In this document: positions 19,111-30,790 of the stretch, in pieces
How positions within the stretch are numbered: position 1 is the first letter of the stretch
How the letters are laid out: each line of letters opens with the position of its first letter
Assembly (NCBI GenBank): GCA_026122225.1
Contig: JANEZZ010000982.1
Span: 987,501 to 1,051,500, forward strand
Source: Heloderma charlesbogerti
Lineage: Eukaryota > Chordata > Lepidosauria > Squamata > Helodermatidae
Direction: 5' to 3'
DNA: 64,000 nt
Made by a program: the position numbers and the translations under genes
The notes under the pieces: generated by a model
Database searches by the model: none
What the model saw: only the letters and a program-made list of their open reading frames with translations
Told to the model about the DNA's origin: nothing

Positions 19111-19389
19111 AGTCTGCTGTCCAAACACATGGCAAGAGAAGTTGGCACCAAACCCTTCCTATTCCGGTTGCACTGAGGATGTGTGTAAGGGTGAGCACAG
19201 CTCTAATGACCCAATACCATGAGTATATCTATGCAACTCCACTGCGGATCAAATCAGACATGACTTGAAGTCTGTGTCCAGCAGCTGTCTTTTGTTCATT
19301 ATCACTCTACAGTAGGTGCAGAGTCCCCAGTCCAAATCTTAAAAGTCCTCCTACCCCAGTGTCCCGATCCAAATTGGACCCCCTGTGCC

Positions 19390-19495
19390 TACTCTAGGGT
19401 AAAAATGAAAACAAAGACTTAGCTGCCAGTAGACACAAATTGCTGCTAGACTCAGATTTAAAGTCATGTCTCTTTTGGCCCATTATATACACTAG
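19390..19495. repeat. Dispersed repeat, unclassified
   Basis: It resembles 41655-41760: GTAAAAATGA, then TAGCTGC, then CAGATTTAAA/CAGATTTGAAA, then GTCTC-TTTTGG. Family unknown. Confidence 0.4.
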
Positions 19496-20082
19496 TATAT
19501 ATATATAAAAAGATACCTACGTTGGTACATGAGTAAAAAATCCAAAATCCAGGAATGGGGGGGGGGATCCAAAACCCACAGTTAGGCAATACCTTTATTA
19601 GGACCTTCCAAGAAGCCACAAAAGGTTGTGCAAGCTTTCATGTTCTCCAGAACTCTTCAGCAGACGAGTTGGTATAAGAGGCAGGGGGACAACATGGAGA
19701 AGTCGTAAATTGAGGCCGGTTCTGTTGGTCAGGAGGTGCACTCCAGGCTCAGTTTCAAAATGGTGATTGCAGACAGAATGAGCCATGGGCAGGTGTTGCA
19801 GATATCAGAGAACACCGAGCATTCTGAGATAAAGAATCAACAGCGGGCCTCCATTTCTGAAAACAGAAAAGCCGGCTGTACCTGAGGGCTAAACTACACA
19901 CTTTAATAGATGCATAGTGTGTAGCTGATCCTAAGTGAGCATGCGGCAGGGCCCTGATCCAGATTGGCACCAGTGCATATCGATAGGGGGTTAAGCATTT
20001 CCACCCAGCAAGGGAGCTACATAGAATGGTGTTAAGAAAACCAGTTAAGATACACAGTTAGCACATGTGTGGAGTTTACATT

Positions 20083-20255
20083 AGGAACATAGGAAGATGC
20101 CTTATACTGAGTCAGACCATCTAGCCCAGTACAGTTGGCAGTGATTGGCATCAGCTCTCCAGGGTTCCTGGGCCTACCTGGAGATGCTGGGAATTGAACT
20201 TTTGACCTTCTGCATGCAAAGCGGGGGCTCTACCAACTGAGCTATGGCCTATCCC
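20083..20255 (-). mobile_element. tRNA-Ala-derived SINE
   Basis: Read on the minus strand it starts with a tRNA-like head: TAGCTCAGTTGGTAGAGC (A box) and GGTCAAAAGTTCAATTCCC (B box), with CTTTGCATGCA in the anticodon position of tRNA-Ala(UGC). The tail ends with the LINE-like TCTGACTCAGTATAAGGC and CTATGTTCC. Related copies are at 30601-30790 and 61616-61800. It is not a functional tRNA. Confidence 0.8.
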
Positions 20256-20368
20256 TAGTAAATTCTGTAAGTTCAGCCCAATAGCTTCACCTAAAGAATC
20301 CTGGGAATTGTAGCTTACAGAAGTTGATAGGAATTCTCCATTAGAGATCCTTATTCTCCCAACGCACA

Positions 20369-20371
<3 letters not shown>

Positions 20372-20408
<37 letters not shown>
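20372..20408. repeat. (GA)n microsatellite
   Basis: Eighteen GA units in a row. Confidence 0.95.
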
Positions 20409-20411
<3 letters not shown>

Positions 20412-20762
20412 ATGAGTTGGATTGGAGCAGAAGGATCAATGGTACTTTTGAAAATCTGAGATATGGTTTTCAAAAATTCAAAGGCCTCGATCCTTTTTTA
20501 ATGGTTGGGCAGGGCAATCCTATGAGAGCTGCAACATCAGGGCCTCCGAGAGAGTCAACACCCTGCCAGGCTCATGCAGTCAGGGCGGAAGTGAGGAAGG
20601 AGCAGTGTTTGGGGCTCTTTTCCTTCCTCCAAAGCTGGGCTTTGTGTCCCTTTCACCGATTCCCTCCCATTGAAACCAAGGGCAGGCATGGATTTTCATC
20701 CAGTCATGTCTGGAGGCCAGGAGAGCTGTAGCTTCGCCAGGTCCACAGCCTCTCCTGGCACT

Positions 20763-20860
20763 AGGGGTGGTACAAGAGTCTGAGGAGGGGGTGGAGTCCA
20801 GCAGACTCCCCCCTGACGGACCACTCCGACCCTGCTCACTGGGCCATGGGGGCTTGCTTC
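20763..20860. mobile_element. hAT-like terminal fragment, family C
   Basis: TAGGGGTGGTACAAGAGTC, then GGGGTGGAGTCCAGCAGACTC resembles the left end of the element at 54950 and the right end of the one at 32812-33216. The other end is missing. Confidence 0.5.
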
Positions 20861-22122
20861 CCTGCTCTGCTACTGGCTGGAAGCGCTGTGAGGCTGTCCG
20901 ATGCCTTACTAAGCTGCCATTGTGCGCAGAAAACGTGGCTCAGTTACTTCCGCAAATCTAACGTTGCATCTACGGCTGCCTTAAAGGGGTGATGACTCAA
21001 CACTACAGGGTTAAAAGGCCTTTCTCAGGCAGTCACTGAGCCGTCCTGTAGCTCCCACAGTGTGGCTCATGCAGGTGGGCAGTGAGGGTGGTTTGTCAAT
21101 CACCCAAAGGGACTGGACAGTGGTGAGTCCATCCATCCCTACCTGGCATGCCCACTGCCACACTCCTGGCACGCCTCTTCCCCCGCCCCCATCTGGTGTC
21201 AGAGTCAGGGCCAGCGTCAAGGGTAGGCATGGTTGGGCACCTGCTAAGGGTTCTCACCCCACCACGGAAGCCCCCTGGACCTGTTCCTCCTCTTCACCAC
21301 TGCAACCTGCTTATTGGGTTCCTCCTCTTCACCACTGCAACACCACCTGCCTCTCACTCTGGCCCAGATAACGGTGGTGATGAGGAGAAGGGACAGTAGA
21401 ACAGTGGCAGCTGACACCCCATTCCCAGACATATTTCTCTATGATGCTGCATACCTATTTGCATGCATGTATGCATGGTATTCAAAGGAAATATGGAGGG
21501 TGAGATTGGAGCCTTGGCAGCCCCAAAGAACAGCAGGAAGAGATGACAGAGTAATATTGATGGGAGTTAGAAAGGCAGAGTTTGGTGGGATGTTGGAAAG
21601 ATGATCTTGACATGAGCACTGAACCAGGCCTGTGTCAACGGTAGGCATTGGTACCTGCCGGGGGGGGGGCACCTCCACCAGGGCTCCCCTCAAGTTGCTC
21701 ATCCTCTTCACCACTGTGACCCAGTTGCTCAGCTGCTTCTCGCTCTGGCCCAGAGAATGGCACTGGTGAGAAGGAGGAGCAGAAGATGATGCTGCCTCCT
21801 TGCTCACTGGCTCTCTGCCTCTCAAGCAATTAAGTGTTAGCAATGATGAGAAAGAGAAGGAGGACCAACAGCAGCTGGTGGCAATGAGGGTGGGGGCCCA
21901 TTGAAGTGTCTTCCCCAAAACCTGGAGCGGGCACTGGTCAGAATTCAAGAATTGGAGAGGGACCAGCTGCAGAGGTATCCATGGGGGCAGGGAGGGGCGA
22001 TCCCAGGTCAGATCTCCTCCTCCAAGGGCAGACCTCTCTTTCTGTTTTCAGAAGGGGAGATCTGATCAACCCTATGGCTCCTAGGACACCATCCCAGGGT
22101 CCCTAAGATTGCAGCCAAAAAG
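20861..22122. repeat. R2 copies, no gene
   Basis: 21190-21420 and 21600-21900 are two diverged R2 copies (GGTAGGCATNG, CTCTTCACCACTG). CTCCTCTTCACCACTGCAAC is directly repeated at 21284 and 21322. Open frames are not conserved between the copies, so I do not call them coding. Confidence 0.4.
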
Positions 22123-22130
22123 GTTTTTAA

Positions 22131-22349
22131 CACTGGAGGCTGGTAGCTCCAATTTCAGTGCGACCATGAATCTATTCTGGGTTTCAATCAGAACCAGCCA
22201 GGACTCTAAAGGAGCTATCCAACATTCTGAACCCTAGCCCCCAAATAGGCTTAGCACCTTTGATAGCTCCATTAGAGTTCTGGCTGGTTCAGACTAAACC
22301 CAGAATGGATGCACAGCCCCACCGAAATTGGAGCCATCAGCCTCCACTG
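22131..22349. mobile_element. Foldback hAT MITE with exact 8-bp duplication
   Basis: A 219-bp palindromic element starts CACTGGAGGCTGG and ends CAGCCTCCACTG, flanked by GTTTTTAA at 22123-22130 and 22350-22357. Inner arms mirror each other (CCAGCCAGGACTCTAAAGGA and TTAGAGTTCTGGCTGG). A sister lies at 29073-29279. No coding sequence. Confidence 0.9.
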
Positions 22350-23299
22350 GTTTTTAATCTAACCAGTGAATGAATGTAACGTTGCAAGCCTAACAAATGT
22401 GAAAACTTAAAATAAATATCCAAGTGCTTGTATGCAAATTCAAAATTTGAGAATCTCAATGCAGATTTGCCAAAGTCCAACAGTTCTGAATGTACTCATT
22501 TTTCCTCTTTATCATAAAAGACATAGGGACGGGGGGTGGGTGTCCTGGCCAGGTTTATTGTTAATTCCACACACTCCTCCCCAATTCATCTTCCAGTTTA
22601 TTACTTACATCTCAGAAAGATCCAATCTCCATTGCACCCCTGTGGAGCTAAATGCTTGCCCATACTGGCAGAGGAAACTATAGTTTTCCCCTTGGAGAGC
22701 TTAAAAGCTGATTAACAAAAAAAAAAGACACAACAAGTGAGGGAAATGAACAATAGAAGAGGAGGGGAAAATGGAAATATTCCTCATGAGATAATGCCAT
22801 TGGAGGTTTAAAAGGGGGCTGGGCTCTGGCTGCAAGATATTGCAAATGCTTCTTATTTTACTTAAACGTCTGCTGTTTCCTGCTTTTAATAACTCTCCAG
22901 CCATTTCTGCCTTTCTTATATTTAACTTCTCCCAGATTTCAAATCGTTCCCAAACTTTCTAAAAACTTACTGAAGGCAAATTTCTTCAGATTCCATGCTA
23001 AAGAAAAGAGTACTTTGGTATAAATGCAATTCGGTGGTCTTCCTACCCTCCCATAAAGCAGAGATGGGGTCAAGATGGTGGCAGTGATCTAGATATATGT
23101 GGACACAGGATTGCCAAGCAGCCAGTGTTTTTACGGTCTGGCCAGTGAAGACATGTTCTGTCAGGTAACCTAGTACAATCCACATTCTTCCAGAGTTCAC
23201 ACCCAACTCATCAGATTCCATCCTGGCTAGAACTGGGAGCTCCTGGTTCTTTGTACATCTGACTGACGTGGTGAGTCACCAAGGCTACAGGCTGGAACA

Positions 23300-23640
23300 T
23301 CTCCGTTGGTGTCAGCTCTAGATTTTGCAAGGACCTTGGGCAAGATGCTCTCCAGGGGGCCCCTCCCAGAGTGGGCCTCCCAGCTCACCGATGTCATCAC
23401 TGCCTCACCTTCTGATCTCAATCCACACCTTCGCCCTGAAGGGGAGGGCAAGGAAAATGGAGATTTCTGCTCCTTCTCCTTGCTCTTGTCACTCCTTGCA
23501 TATTTGGAGAAGGCACGTGGACAGGCAGCAAGAGGGAGCATGGTTAGGGGCCCCTGGGAGTCAGTAGTGGGGCCCGTACTAGAATATTGTCCTTCTCAGG
23601 TGCCCAATGAAGCCAACCCCTGACACTGGCTCTGATCCCT
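23300..23640. repeat. R2 dispersed repeat
   Basis: TGTCAGCTCTAGATTTTGCA...GGGCAAGATGCTC matches the R2 copies at 18165, 21190 and 21600. No domain in its open frames. Confidence 0.4.
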
Positions 23641-23646
23641 CTAAAC

Positions 23647-24108
23647 CAGGGGTGCAGAACCTCAGGCCTGGGGGCCAACACCAGCTCATGAGGGTTCCCC
23701 ACACCGCTTCTTCTGGCCACCTTCCCCAAACCAGCTCTTGAAAGGTCCCCAGATGGCCACACCATTTTTCTGGCCGCCTTCCCAAAACCAGCTCTCAGGG
23801 GTCCCCAGATGGCCACACCACTTCTTCTGGCTGCCTTCCCATGGCCTCAGCCCCTTCCTCCAAACCACTGATCATTTGGTGGTTTCCTGGCATTTGTGCA
23901 GTCCCCCCCCCCGTTCCAAAAGGCCAAAATGCCTCTTCTAAGGCTTAGTTACTGGCAGTAACAGCTTTAAGCTAAAACAGGATGGGATTTGGGGGATTTG
24001 GGGCCCCATCCCTTTTGCCTTTGGCCCCACCAATCACAGGAATGTGCCCCTGAGAGCTTCTCTGAAATGAAATTTCACCCTTGGGCTGGTAGAGGTTCTG
24101 CATGCCTG
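23647..24108. mobile_element. hAT-like element with CAGGGGTGCAGAACCT ends
   Basis: Ends are inverted: CAGGGGTGCAGAACCTCAGG at the left and TAGAGGTTCTGCATGCCTG at the right. Flanks CTCTAAAC and ACCTAAAC share 6 of 8 bases, a plausible decayed duplication. The interior has three direct repeats of TGGCCACACC...TTCTGGC...CCAGCTCT (23690-23870, period about 60 bp). No transposase. Confidence 0.6.
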
Positions 24109-24401
24109 ACCTAAACAGTAAAAGGAGCCCTGTTATGGAAATCACCAACCCTTGCTGGCCATTGGTTCTTCTTGGTAGGAAGGGGTATAAGGGCATCCTT
24201 TTTCTGACTGAGAGTTTGACTGGCTAAAGAGAGTCCTTCTTGGCTTTTTTTTTTTTTTTTTGGACTTTTGGCTTGTGTTTTGGCTCTGCCTCCTGGCTCT
24301 GGGCACTGGGTTCCCACTTGTATGGCCTATTGCTCAGCGTTTATACTAACCCGCCAATTCTAGCCTTTCTCCAGCTATGACTTGTTGGGATGTGCTTTGT
24401 A

Positions 24402-24720
24402 GGGATGTATGAGAATTTTGTTTCCATTTGCAAATCTTCAGAACCAGCCCTGTTTGCAACTGCGAACAGGAGCACATCTTTTGGGAAAAGTTTGCACATT
24501 TCCGAACTTGTGAATGTGTTTGAAAAATATGTATCAGCGGGGGGGGGGGATGTGCACTTTAAAATGTGCATTTTAAAAAGTACACATTTTCATCCTTTAA
24601 TCAATAGGGAAAAGTGTGCACTTTTGGAAAAGATGCACAGAAATGTGCACTTTTCCCATTCATAATGTGCAATTTTCCTGATTGAATGAAAAGAAAAACA
24701 GGTCAGAAATGAAAACAGGA
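24402..24720. mobile_element. hAT-like element, left end only
   Basis: Starts TAGGGATGTATGAGAATTTTG and contains repeated ATGTGCACTTT/AAAGTGCACAT blocks. Right end not found. Similar GTGCAC-rich stretches occur at 14940-15000 and 25850-26010. Confidence 0.45.
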
Positions 24721-27700
24721 GGAAGGTGAACTGAGCTTCAGAGTGGAGCTGAGCAAATCTTGGTGATCTAGCAATCCTTTCTTTGTATTTAGTAACTTGT
24801 TTTTAAGGGCTGAGTTAGACATTATTACATGGGAGATCTGTGATTTGATCTGGCGTAATTTTCTTCATCTAAATGCAGCAATAGGGGTGCAATTTTGATT
24901 GGGGCTGTGGCATAGAGGGATCTAGTGCTTCTCTCTGCACCACAGCCTTGATCCCCTCCCCCCTGCCCTGAGAGCTACTATTATGGAGGGGAAAACATAA
25001 AACTATTGTGCCTGTATGTGGATTGGGAGTGTGGCACACACTATCCTGAAGTCCCAGTCTGAATTAGGGGCCAGTGTAGCTGTTCTAAAAGAAACAAATT
25101 CCTGATGGAATAAGGAAACACACAAAGCTGCTTATCAAGTATGTCTTGGGGACAGGATTTGGTATTAAGTCTCCAACCTCTTGCCTGAACTTTTGATTAC
25201 CAGTTAGAAGATCTTAAGATCGCCTTAAGACGAAAGCCAAAAGATGGTTTCTGTTTAATAAGCACAGTTGCCTCTTTGAATCAGACCAGGGTTTATCCAG
25301 GCCTGCATTTAGTTCCTGCCAGTAGCTAGATAGCTCTGTCTAGGTACTCATATGCAGGTAGGAAAGGGTGAGAAACTGGTTTGGTTCACATTTTAATGCA
25401 AACTTACCAAATTCACTATTCCTAGAGCCAGAATGCAGTTATGGTTGAAATAATAATGGCAGGGATCAACATCAAACAAAGGTACAGGCCAAGGGTTAAT
25501 TTATGCTTGAGGTTTTAAAAGTAGTTAGGTGCAGTTGTCAAGCAGCAAGATGGAGCGAAATAAGTTTCCTATGAGCCTGGATTTCTTTTGTATAGAAAGA
25601 CTAACATGTTAATTATGTTCTGTAGTAGTGATGGTTTCATTCTGTCAGAAGCCTGGCCTGTTTTACTCTACTTCTTTCATACTTCTCCCTGCCTAGCCAG
25701 GGGACCATCTGTTGATGATCCAGTAAATTTTGCCAAGCCTTTCACGTTCTGAATTCGCTCTGCTTTATTCAGCCACTTCTGCTAACAGTTATACAGAAAT
25801 ATTCACATATTTTCTCAACTTCACAATGCAGTTCACAAGCTAACAATGTACACAAAAACGTGTAAAATAGGGGGAAGTGCACACAACAATGTGCGCATTG
25901 GGGAAACTGCACACAGAAATGCATTATAATAGGGGCAATCACTTGCAAAAAATTGCTTACATTAGACAAAGTGCATACACAGATGTGTCTATTAGGAGCA
26001 ATATGTACAAAAATACATACAGATTCCTCCTTGGGCCTGAAGTTTGGCACCCCTGTCTAAATCCCACAGGACAATTAGGGGTCCTCTTATTTTCCTTACA
26101 GAAGCTAGGCCAGAGAAATAAGTATTTTTCTCCCTAGTTTTCCATATACTGCATGCCTTCCACCTCATCCGAAATGGAATTCCCCATACATTTTTTTCAC
26201 CCTTCTGAGCCACCCAGAGAATGTTTGCTTGTTTGTTTTTGTGCTTTTTCCCCCTCCTGTTTCACAGATTTTTATTAAAATATTGCTATAAAACACATTG
26301 CTACCCAAAATAAATCAGCAGATACACATGAATACATAAAAACAGATGAATTATGGGGAATATTTACAAACAAGGGGAGGGGAATTTAAGGCTTCTCATA
26401 AACAAAGCAGAGATAAACATGTACATACAGATATAAGCGTGACTAAGAAGATAACAATTAACTCAGTTTACATCCCAAAAGCTGGCATCAGAAACATTTG
26501 TTGTTCTGAAGGATTACCACCTGGTAGAACTTTTTAATATCCGTTGCCACCACTTTGCCTAGCTGTAATAAACAGCTGATGGTGGCATAACATGGCACTG
26601 CTTAAGAGACTGATCTATACATCAGTCCCTGAATCTTGCCAGGTTGAGAGCAATATCATTGGTGCTATGTCATTGCTATATCTTATTCACGAAAGAGGAG
26701 AGTGATAGAGCAGGGGTGAACCAACACCAAAACCAGGTAGGCTAAATTTTAGTGCCAGATGTGTGCTTCTAATTTCCTCCCTTCCTAATTAATGGGCAAG
26801 GTAGTCCTGTGGGAGAGGAAGAATCCATGGCAGAAGAACCGCCAAAGCTCTTCCATGCTTGCACAAGAAGGGCAGAAAGTGTGTGTAGTGTGTGTGTGTG
26901 CGGGGGGATTTACTTCTTTTTTGCCCTTCCTTGCTGCTTTGACTTCTTTATTTCCCTCCCATTGGTTCCAGGGCTAGCATACTTTCCCCCTTGCTCTGCA
27001 GATGTGTCCAGGGAAGGTTTTGGATCTGTTCTGGTGCAGCCCCAGAAGAACACTGCCCTTTTTGCTCTCTCCACCGTCAGAACACTGATGGCGGAGGAAC
27101 AACATCAGTGGACCTTTCCACCACACCTTCCCATATCCAAGAGTGGTCTTCCCTTCCAACCTGTGGCAAAGGGACACCTTCCCAGGAGCCATAGGATTGC
27201 TGTTTCAAAAGCCTCTACAGCCCTTCAATCATTCACAGGGCAAGTTACAATAAAAACATAAAAATAATGCAAACACACACGAGCACAAACAACAACAAAT
27301 AAACAGAGTAAAAGTAGCAATAAGATCAGATGGTGAAACTCCACAAGCAGTTAAATATCTGCAAAATGAAAAGCCCTTTGTCTGGCACCAAAAGAGACAG
27401 TAATAGGAGTACCAGGTGAGTCTCCTTGTGGGGAGAGTCCCATAAGTATTAAACTGAGAGTGTTATCTACCTCATGGTCACCAGGTCTTTTTTTCCATTA
27501 GACCATGCTGAGCTGTGGAGGGCATCGACAGCTGGTAGAGTAGCAGTTCAGACCATGAGCTGTGAAATGGGAAGTCCCCAAATCATGTCTCATGGCAGGC
27601 AGCTACAAACAAACTAGGTGGCCTGTGTCTCAATCTCAGCCCCAGCTTATACAAGTGAATTTGCAATATGGAGAGAATGGATAATGAAATGGAACCTCCA

Positions 27701-27870
27701 CATAGAGAGGCAGTATACCTTTATATAGCAGATGCTGGAGACAAACAGTAAGGGAAATGCATAATTTCCATGTCCTTGTGAGCACAGAGAGCTGGATCAG
27801 AAAAATTGTGTATGTTTGGCCTAAAACCACCACCTTCATATGGAAAATGCTGTTGTATGTTCCATTTTGT
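24721..27870. other. Long interval without gene
   Basis: I see no gene here. 25790-26060 has repeated TGCACACA(G)AAATG blocks like those of the hAT-like element at 24402. 27235-27310 (GGCAAGTTACAATAAAAACA) resembles a common LINE 3' tail. The open frame 26809-27261 has no recognisable domain and a biased composition; I do not call it a gene. Confidence 0.35.
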
Positions 27871-27879
27871 GCTGTGCTC

Positions 27880-27904
27880 TGTGTGTGTGTGTGTGTGTGT
27901 GTGT
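27880..27904. repeat. (TG)n microsatellite
   Basis: Twelve TG units. Confidence 0.95.
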
Positions 27905-27929
27905 TTAGACAAACTCCTGGAGGAAAAGG

Positions 27930-28152
27930 CTATCAATGGCTACTAGTGTTGATGGCTATGTGCTGCCTCCAGGACCAGAGGCAGTGAACCTGTGTACACC
28001 AGTTGCTGGGGAACATGGGTGGGAGGGTGCTGTTGCACTCATGCCCTGCTTGTGGGTTCCTGGTCGACAGCTGGTTGGCCACTGTGCGAACACAATGCTG
28101 GACTAGATGGACCCTTGGTCTGATCCAGCAGGGCTCTTCTGATGTTCTTATA
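27930..28152 (+). mobile_element. CR1-like LINE 3' end, second subfamily
   Basis: GGAGGGTGCTGTTGCACTCA, CTGGTTGGCCACTGTG, CTAGATGGACCCTTGG and TGATGTTCTTAT match the 3' ends at 41290-41443, 8439-8600 (inverted) and 56692-56850 (inverted). 5'-truncated. Confidence 0.8.
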
Positions 28153-28189
28153 TCAGTACAGAATCCCCCTGGAAGCTTCAGATGAAACA

Positions 28190-28312
28190 AACACAACAAA
28201 TACCACTCGGAAACATTACCAAGTCAACACATTGGTTGATCTACCTCAATATTGTCTGACCAGATTGGCTACGGCTCTCCAGGGCTTTGGACAAGAATCT
28301 TCCCCAGCCCTT
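28190..28312 (-). mobile_element. tRNA-Ala SINE fragment
   Basis: CTCAATATTGTCTGACCAGA, GGCTCTCCAGGGCTTTGG and CTTCCCCAGCCC match the middle of the SINE at 61665-61735. The tRNA-like head is missing. Confidence 0.5.
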
Positions 28313-28882
28313 ATAGGGATCGCCTCAATTTATAGCAATGGTAGACAGGATGGGGTGGGGGTAAGGCTTGTATTCTCTCTTCAGCACTGGAGACCACACA
28401 TGAAATACCCATTGGAAAGGGTTTTCCATAAATTTTTGACAGCGTTGAAAATGTTTGAGGGGAAAAACCTGTATGTAGTTTTGGCTCGGGCCCAATTATG
28501 GTGCTACCCTAGAGAGACAGTACTTCGAATCTTAGATGAAAAATCGTGCAGCAAATAAAGCAGTGCATGGAAGAAACCACATGGCTTAAGACCGTTCAGC
28601 TTTCTGAAGTTGTGGAACTGACTAGCCCCCAGCCTAGATGGAGACCTATTAGGCTGAATTATTGCCCTATTGCCACAGTTCTCTCTGGAAGTTAGCCAGA
28701 GGGGATTGTACCTGGAAAACCTCATGGAATGCACCATGTTTGCCAGTAGCCAAGAGGAAGATGAAATACAGACGCATAATCCTCCATCATTCAACATAGT
28801 GAAATCATTCAGCAAATGATTTCACTATGTGAAAGCTGAAGATGTCAGCTTAGAACAGTACAATTGAGAGGTCTTGGCTTAA

Positions 28883-29060
28883 TTCAGCCTTCCCCAACCT
28901 AGCACCCTTCAAATGGGTTGGACCATGGCCATTGAAGCATCCTTCAAAGGTATTGGACTGGGTTGCACAACTGGTTGCACAAGTAGAATGCACAACTGGT
29001 TGTGCAATGGGTTGCGCAAGCATAATGTAGCACTGGTTGCACAGCGGGTTATGCAATGGA
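28883..29060. repeat. hAT-Charlie-like end and short direct repeats
   Basis: GCCTTCCCCAACCTAGCACCC resembles the ends of common reptile hAT MITEs. 28965-29060 then has tandem variants of GGTTGCACAACTGGTTG. No gene. Confidence 0.4.
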
Positions 29061-29072
29061 TTGTTCAACTGG

Positions 29073-29279
29073 CAGTGGAGGCTGGTGGATCTAGTTTCAG
29101 TGGGGCTGTGATTCAGTCAGAACCTGCCAAAACTCTAAAGGAGCTATCCAAGGTGCTGGATCCATTTGGGGAATAGGGTTCCACACCTTGGATAGCTCCT
29201 TTAGAGTTCTGGCTGGTTTGGACTGCAACCCAGAATAGAATAACAGCCCCACCAAAATCGGAACCGCCATCCCCCACTG
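29073..29279. mobile_element. Foldback hAT MITE, sister of 22131
   Basis: Starts CAGTGGAGGCTGG, ends CCCACTG. Mirrored arms AACTCTAAAGGAGCTATCCA and TGGATAGCTCCTTTAGAGTT. Flanks TCAACTGG and GCATTGCG do not match. Confidence 0.8.
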
Positions 29280-29499
29280 GCATTGCGTTATGCCAGCATA
29301 CTTGTACAAACATAACTTTAGTTGGATTCTTCTCTTGTGCATATTTTGGAATATAGTTTCTGCTAGCACAACATCATTTGAACTAAAGGAATGACACAGT
29401 TGGATACTGCCCTGGGTGTCATCTTTGTTGGTGATGCATTTCTTCTTTTTTTGCTGACTCATAAGTGGCCACCCTGAGCCCACGTCTAGTTTAAAGATA

Positions 29500-29822
29500 A
29501 AGAAGTGTAAGAAGGAAGTTCAGTCCTAAAGGAAATCAACCCTGACTTCTCACTGGAAGGACAGATACTGAAGCTGAAGCTCAAATATTTTGGCCACCTA
29601 ATGCAAAGAGAAAACTCTCTGGAAAAGACCCTGATGCTGGGAAAGACTGAAGGCAAAAGGAGAAGGGGACGGCAGAGGATGAGATGGCTAGATAGCATCA
29701 CCGATGCAATGAATATGGACTTGAGCACACCCCGGGAAAGAGCACAGGACAGGAAGGCCTGGTGTGCTATGGTCCATGGGGTCATGAAGGGCCGGACACG
29801 ACTGAACGACAATAAGAAGGAA
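29500..29822 (+). mobile_element. RTE-BovB LINE 3' end
   Basis: The plus strand encodes the C-terminal BovB tail: LKLKYFGHLMQRENSLEKT, then GKRRRGRQRMRWLDSITDAM, then DRKAWCAMVHGV, and ends GGACACGACTGAACGAC. This is the 3' part of BovB, known for horizontal spread between squamates and ruminants. 5'-truncated; the reverse transcriptase catalytic region is absent. Frames on the other strand are shadows. Confidence 0.9.
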
Positions 29823-29829
29823 GAGTAGG

Positions 29830-29945
29830 GGCCTTGAAGTTGCCCATCAGCAGGTAGCAGCTGGACATCAGGGTAACAGTCTTCCTAAATATGCTGAGGT
29901 GCATTGTATTTCTACTTAAATGATAGTAATTGTTTCTCTCCTGCT
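29830..29945. repeat. Dispersed repeat R1
   Basis: GCCTTGAAGTTGCCCATCAG, TTTCTACTTAAATGATAG match 6290-6437 and 57943-58280. It directly follows the BovB end. Confidence 0.55.
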
Positions 29946-30139
29946 GTGTTATCCTCCATGACCACATATGCCTTTTATTCTTTTTCCACAGTGGCAAAGG
30001 CCTTTACCATCACAAGGTGCTTCTGTAGCCCTGGCAGTTTCAATGTTCTTTTCCAGAAAATATGAATTTGAACAGTTTTTATGAACAGATATATGAACAG
30101 TTGTTTGTTTTTTAAAAATAGAAAAAGAGAGATTTTCCA

Positions 30140-30450
30140 TTTTGGCTTTGGACCAATGAGATGGAGAAAACTAAATTAATTTGAGAAGCAAATTGCGTTA
30201 AGGGGGAGCTGATAGATCAGCAGTCATGGGAAATCCATCTCGATGGAGGACAAATGCCCAGAACTTGACTTTCCTCTAACCCTTAATCTATTTAGAGGAG
30301 GGAGAATTGGGGAATGAAGTACCTCTCAACAGAAGTTTAAGTCAACAGCTAAAATTAATTGCCCTCACTTTCAAACTGTACTGTATGCATGTGCTAGCAG
30401 CACAGCGAACGCACCAATAGTGTACGGCTAGACTTCGGGTTAAAAATGTC
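30140..30450. other. Unique interval
   Basis: No repeat or gene recognised. AT-rich, complex sequence with CTAAATTAATTTGAGAAG and CCCTTAATCTATTTAG. It might be conserved non-coding DNA but shows nothing decisive. Confidence 0.2.
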
Positions 30451-30600
30451 GACAGAGCAGGCCTTTCTCAAAAACAATGAACCAGCTTTTTATATCCCTA
30501 GTTTCAAGTCCCAAGGCAATGTTAGGAAAGCTGTTCTACTGCTTGTTCTCAATGGACTCCAGATGGGAACGGAGTTCCCTGTGTGGCAGGGGAAAGTGGT

Positions 30601-30790
30601 GGGAGATGCTCAGTGGTAGAGCCCCTGCTTTGCATGCAGAAGGCCCCAGGTTCGATCCCCAGCATCTCCAGGCAGGGCTAGGAAAGAATCCTGCCCGAAA
30701 CCTTGGAGAGCCGCTGCCAGTCAGTGTTGACAATACTGGGCTAGATGGACCAAGGGTCTGACTCGGTATAAGGCAGCTTCCTATGTTCCT
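30601..30790 (+). mobile_element. tRNA-Ala-derived SINE
   Basis: The head has GCTCAGTGGTAGAGCCCCTG (A box), TTTGCATGCA in the anticodon position, and GGTTCGATCCCCAGCATCTC (B box). The body follows, then CTAGATGGACCAAGGGTCTG, GGTATAAGGCAGCTTCCTAT. The tail block is shared with the CR1-like LINE 3' ends, as expected for a SINE that borrows that LINE's machinery. Confidence 0.88.

Noticed and set aside
26809..27261. 150-codon plus-strand frame as a host gene
   Set aside because: No recognisable domain, no splice context, biased composition; likely chance.
29486..29812. Minus-strand 108-codon frame (also 55475-55744)
   Set aside because: It is the antisense shadow of the BovB C-terminal coding sequence.
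30601..30672. Functional tRNA-Ala gene
   Set aside because: The head continues into a SINE body, the acceptor stem does not pair and two related copies share the same tail.
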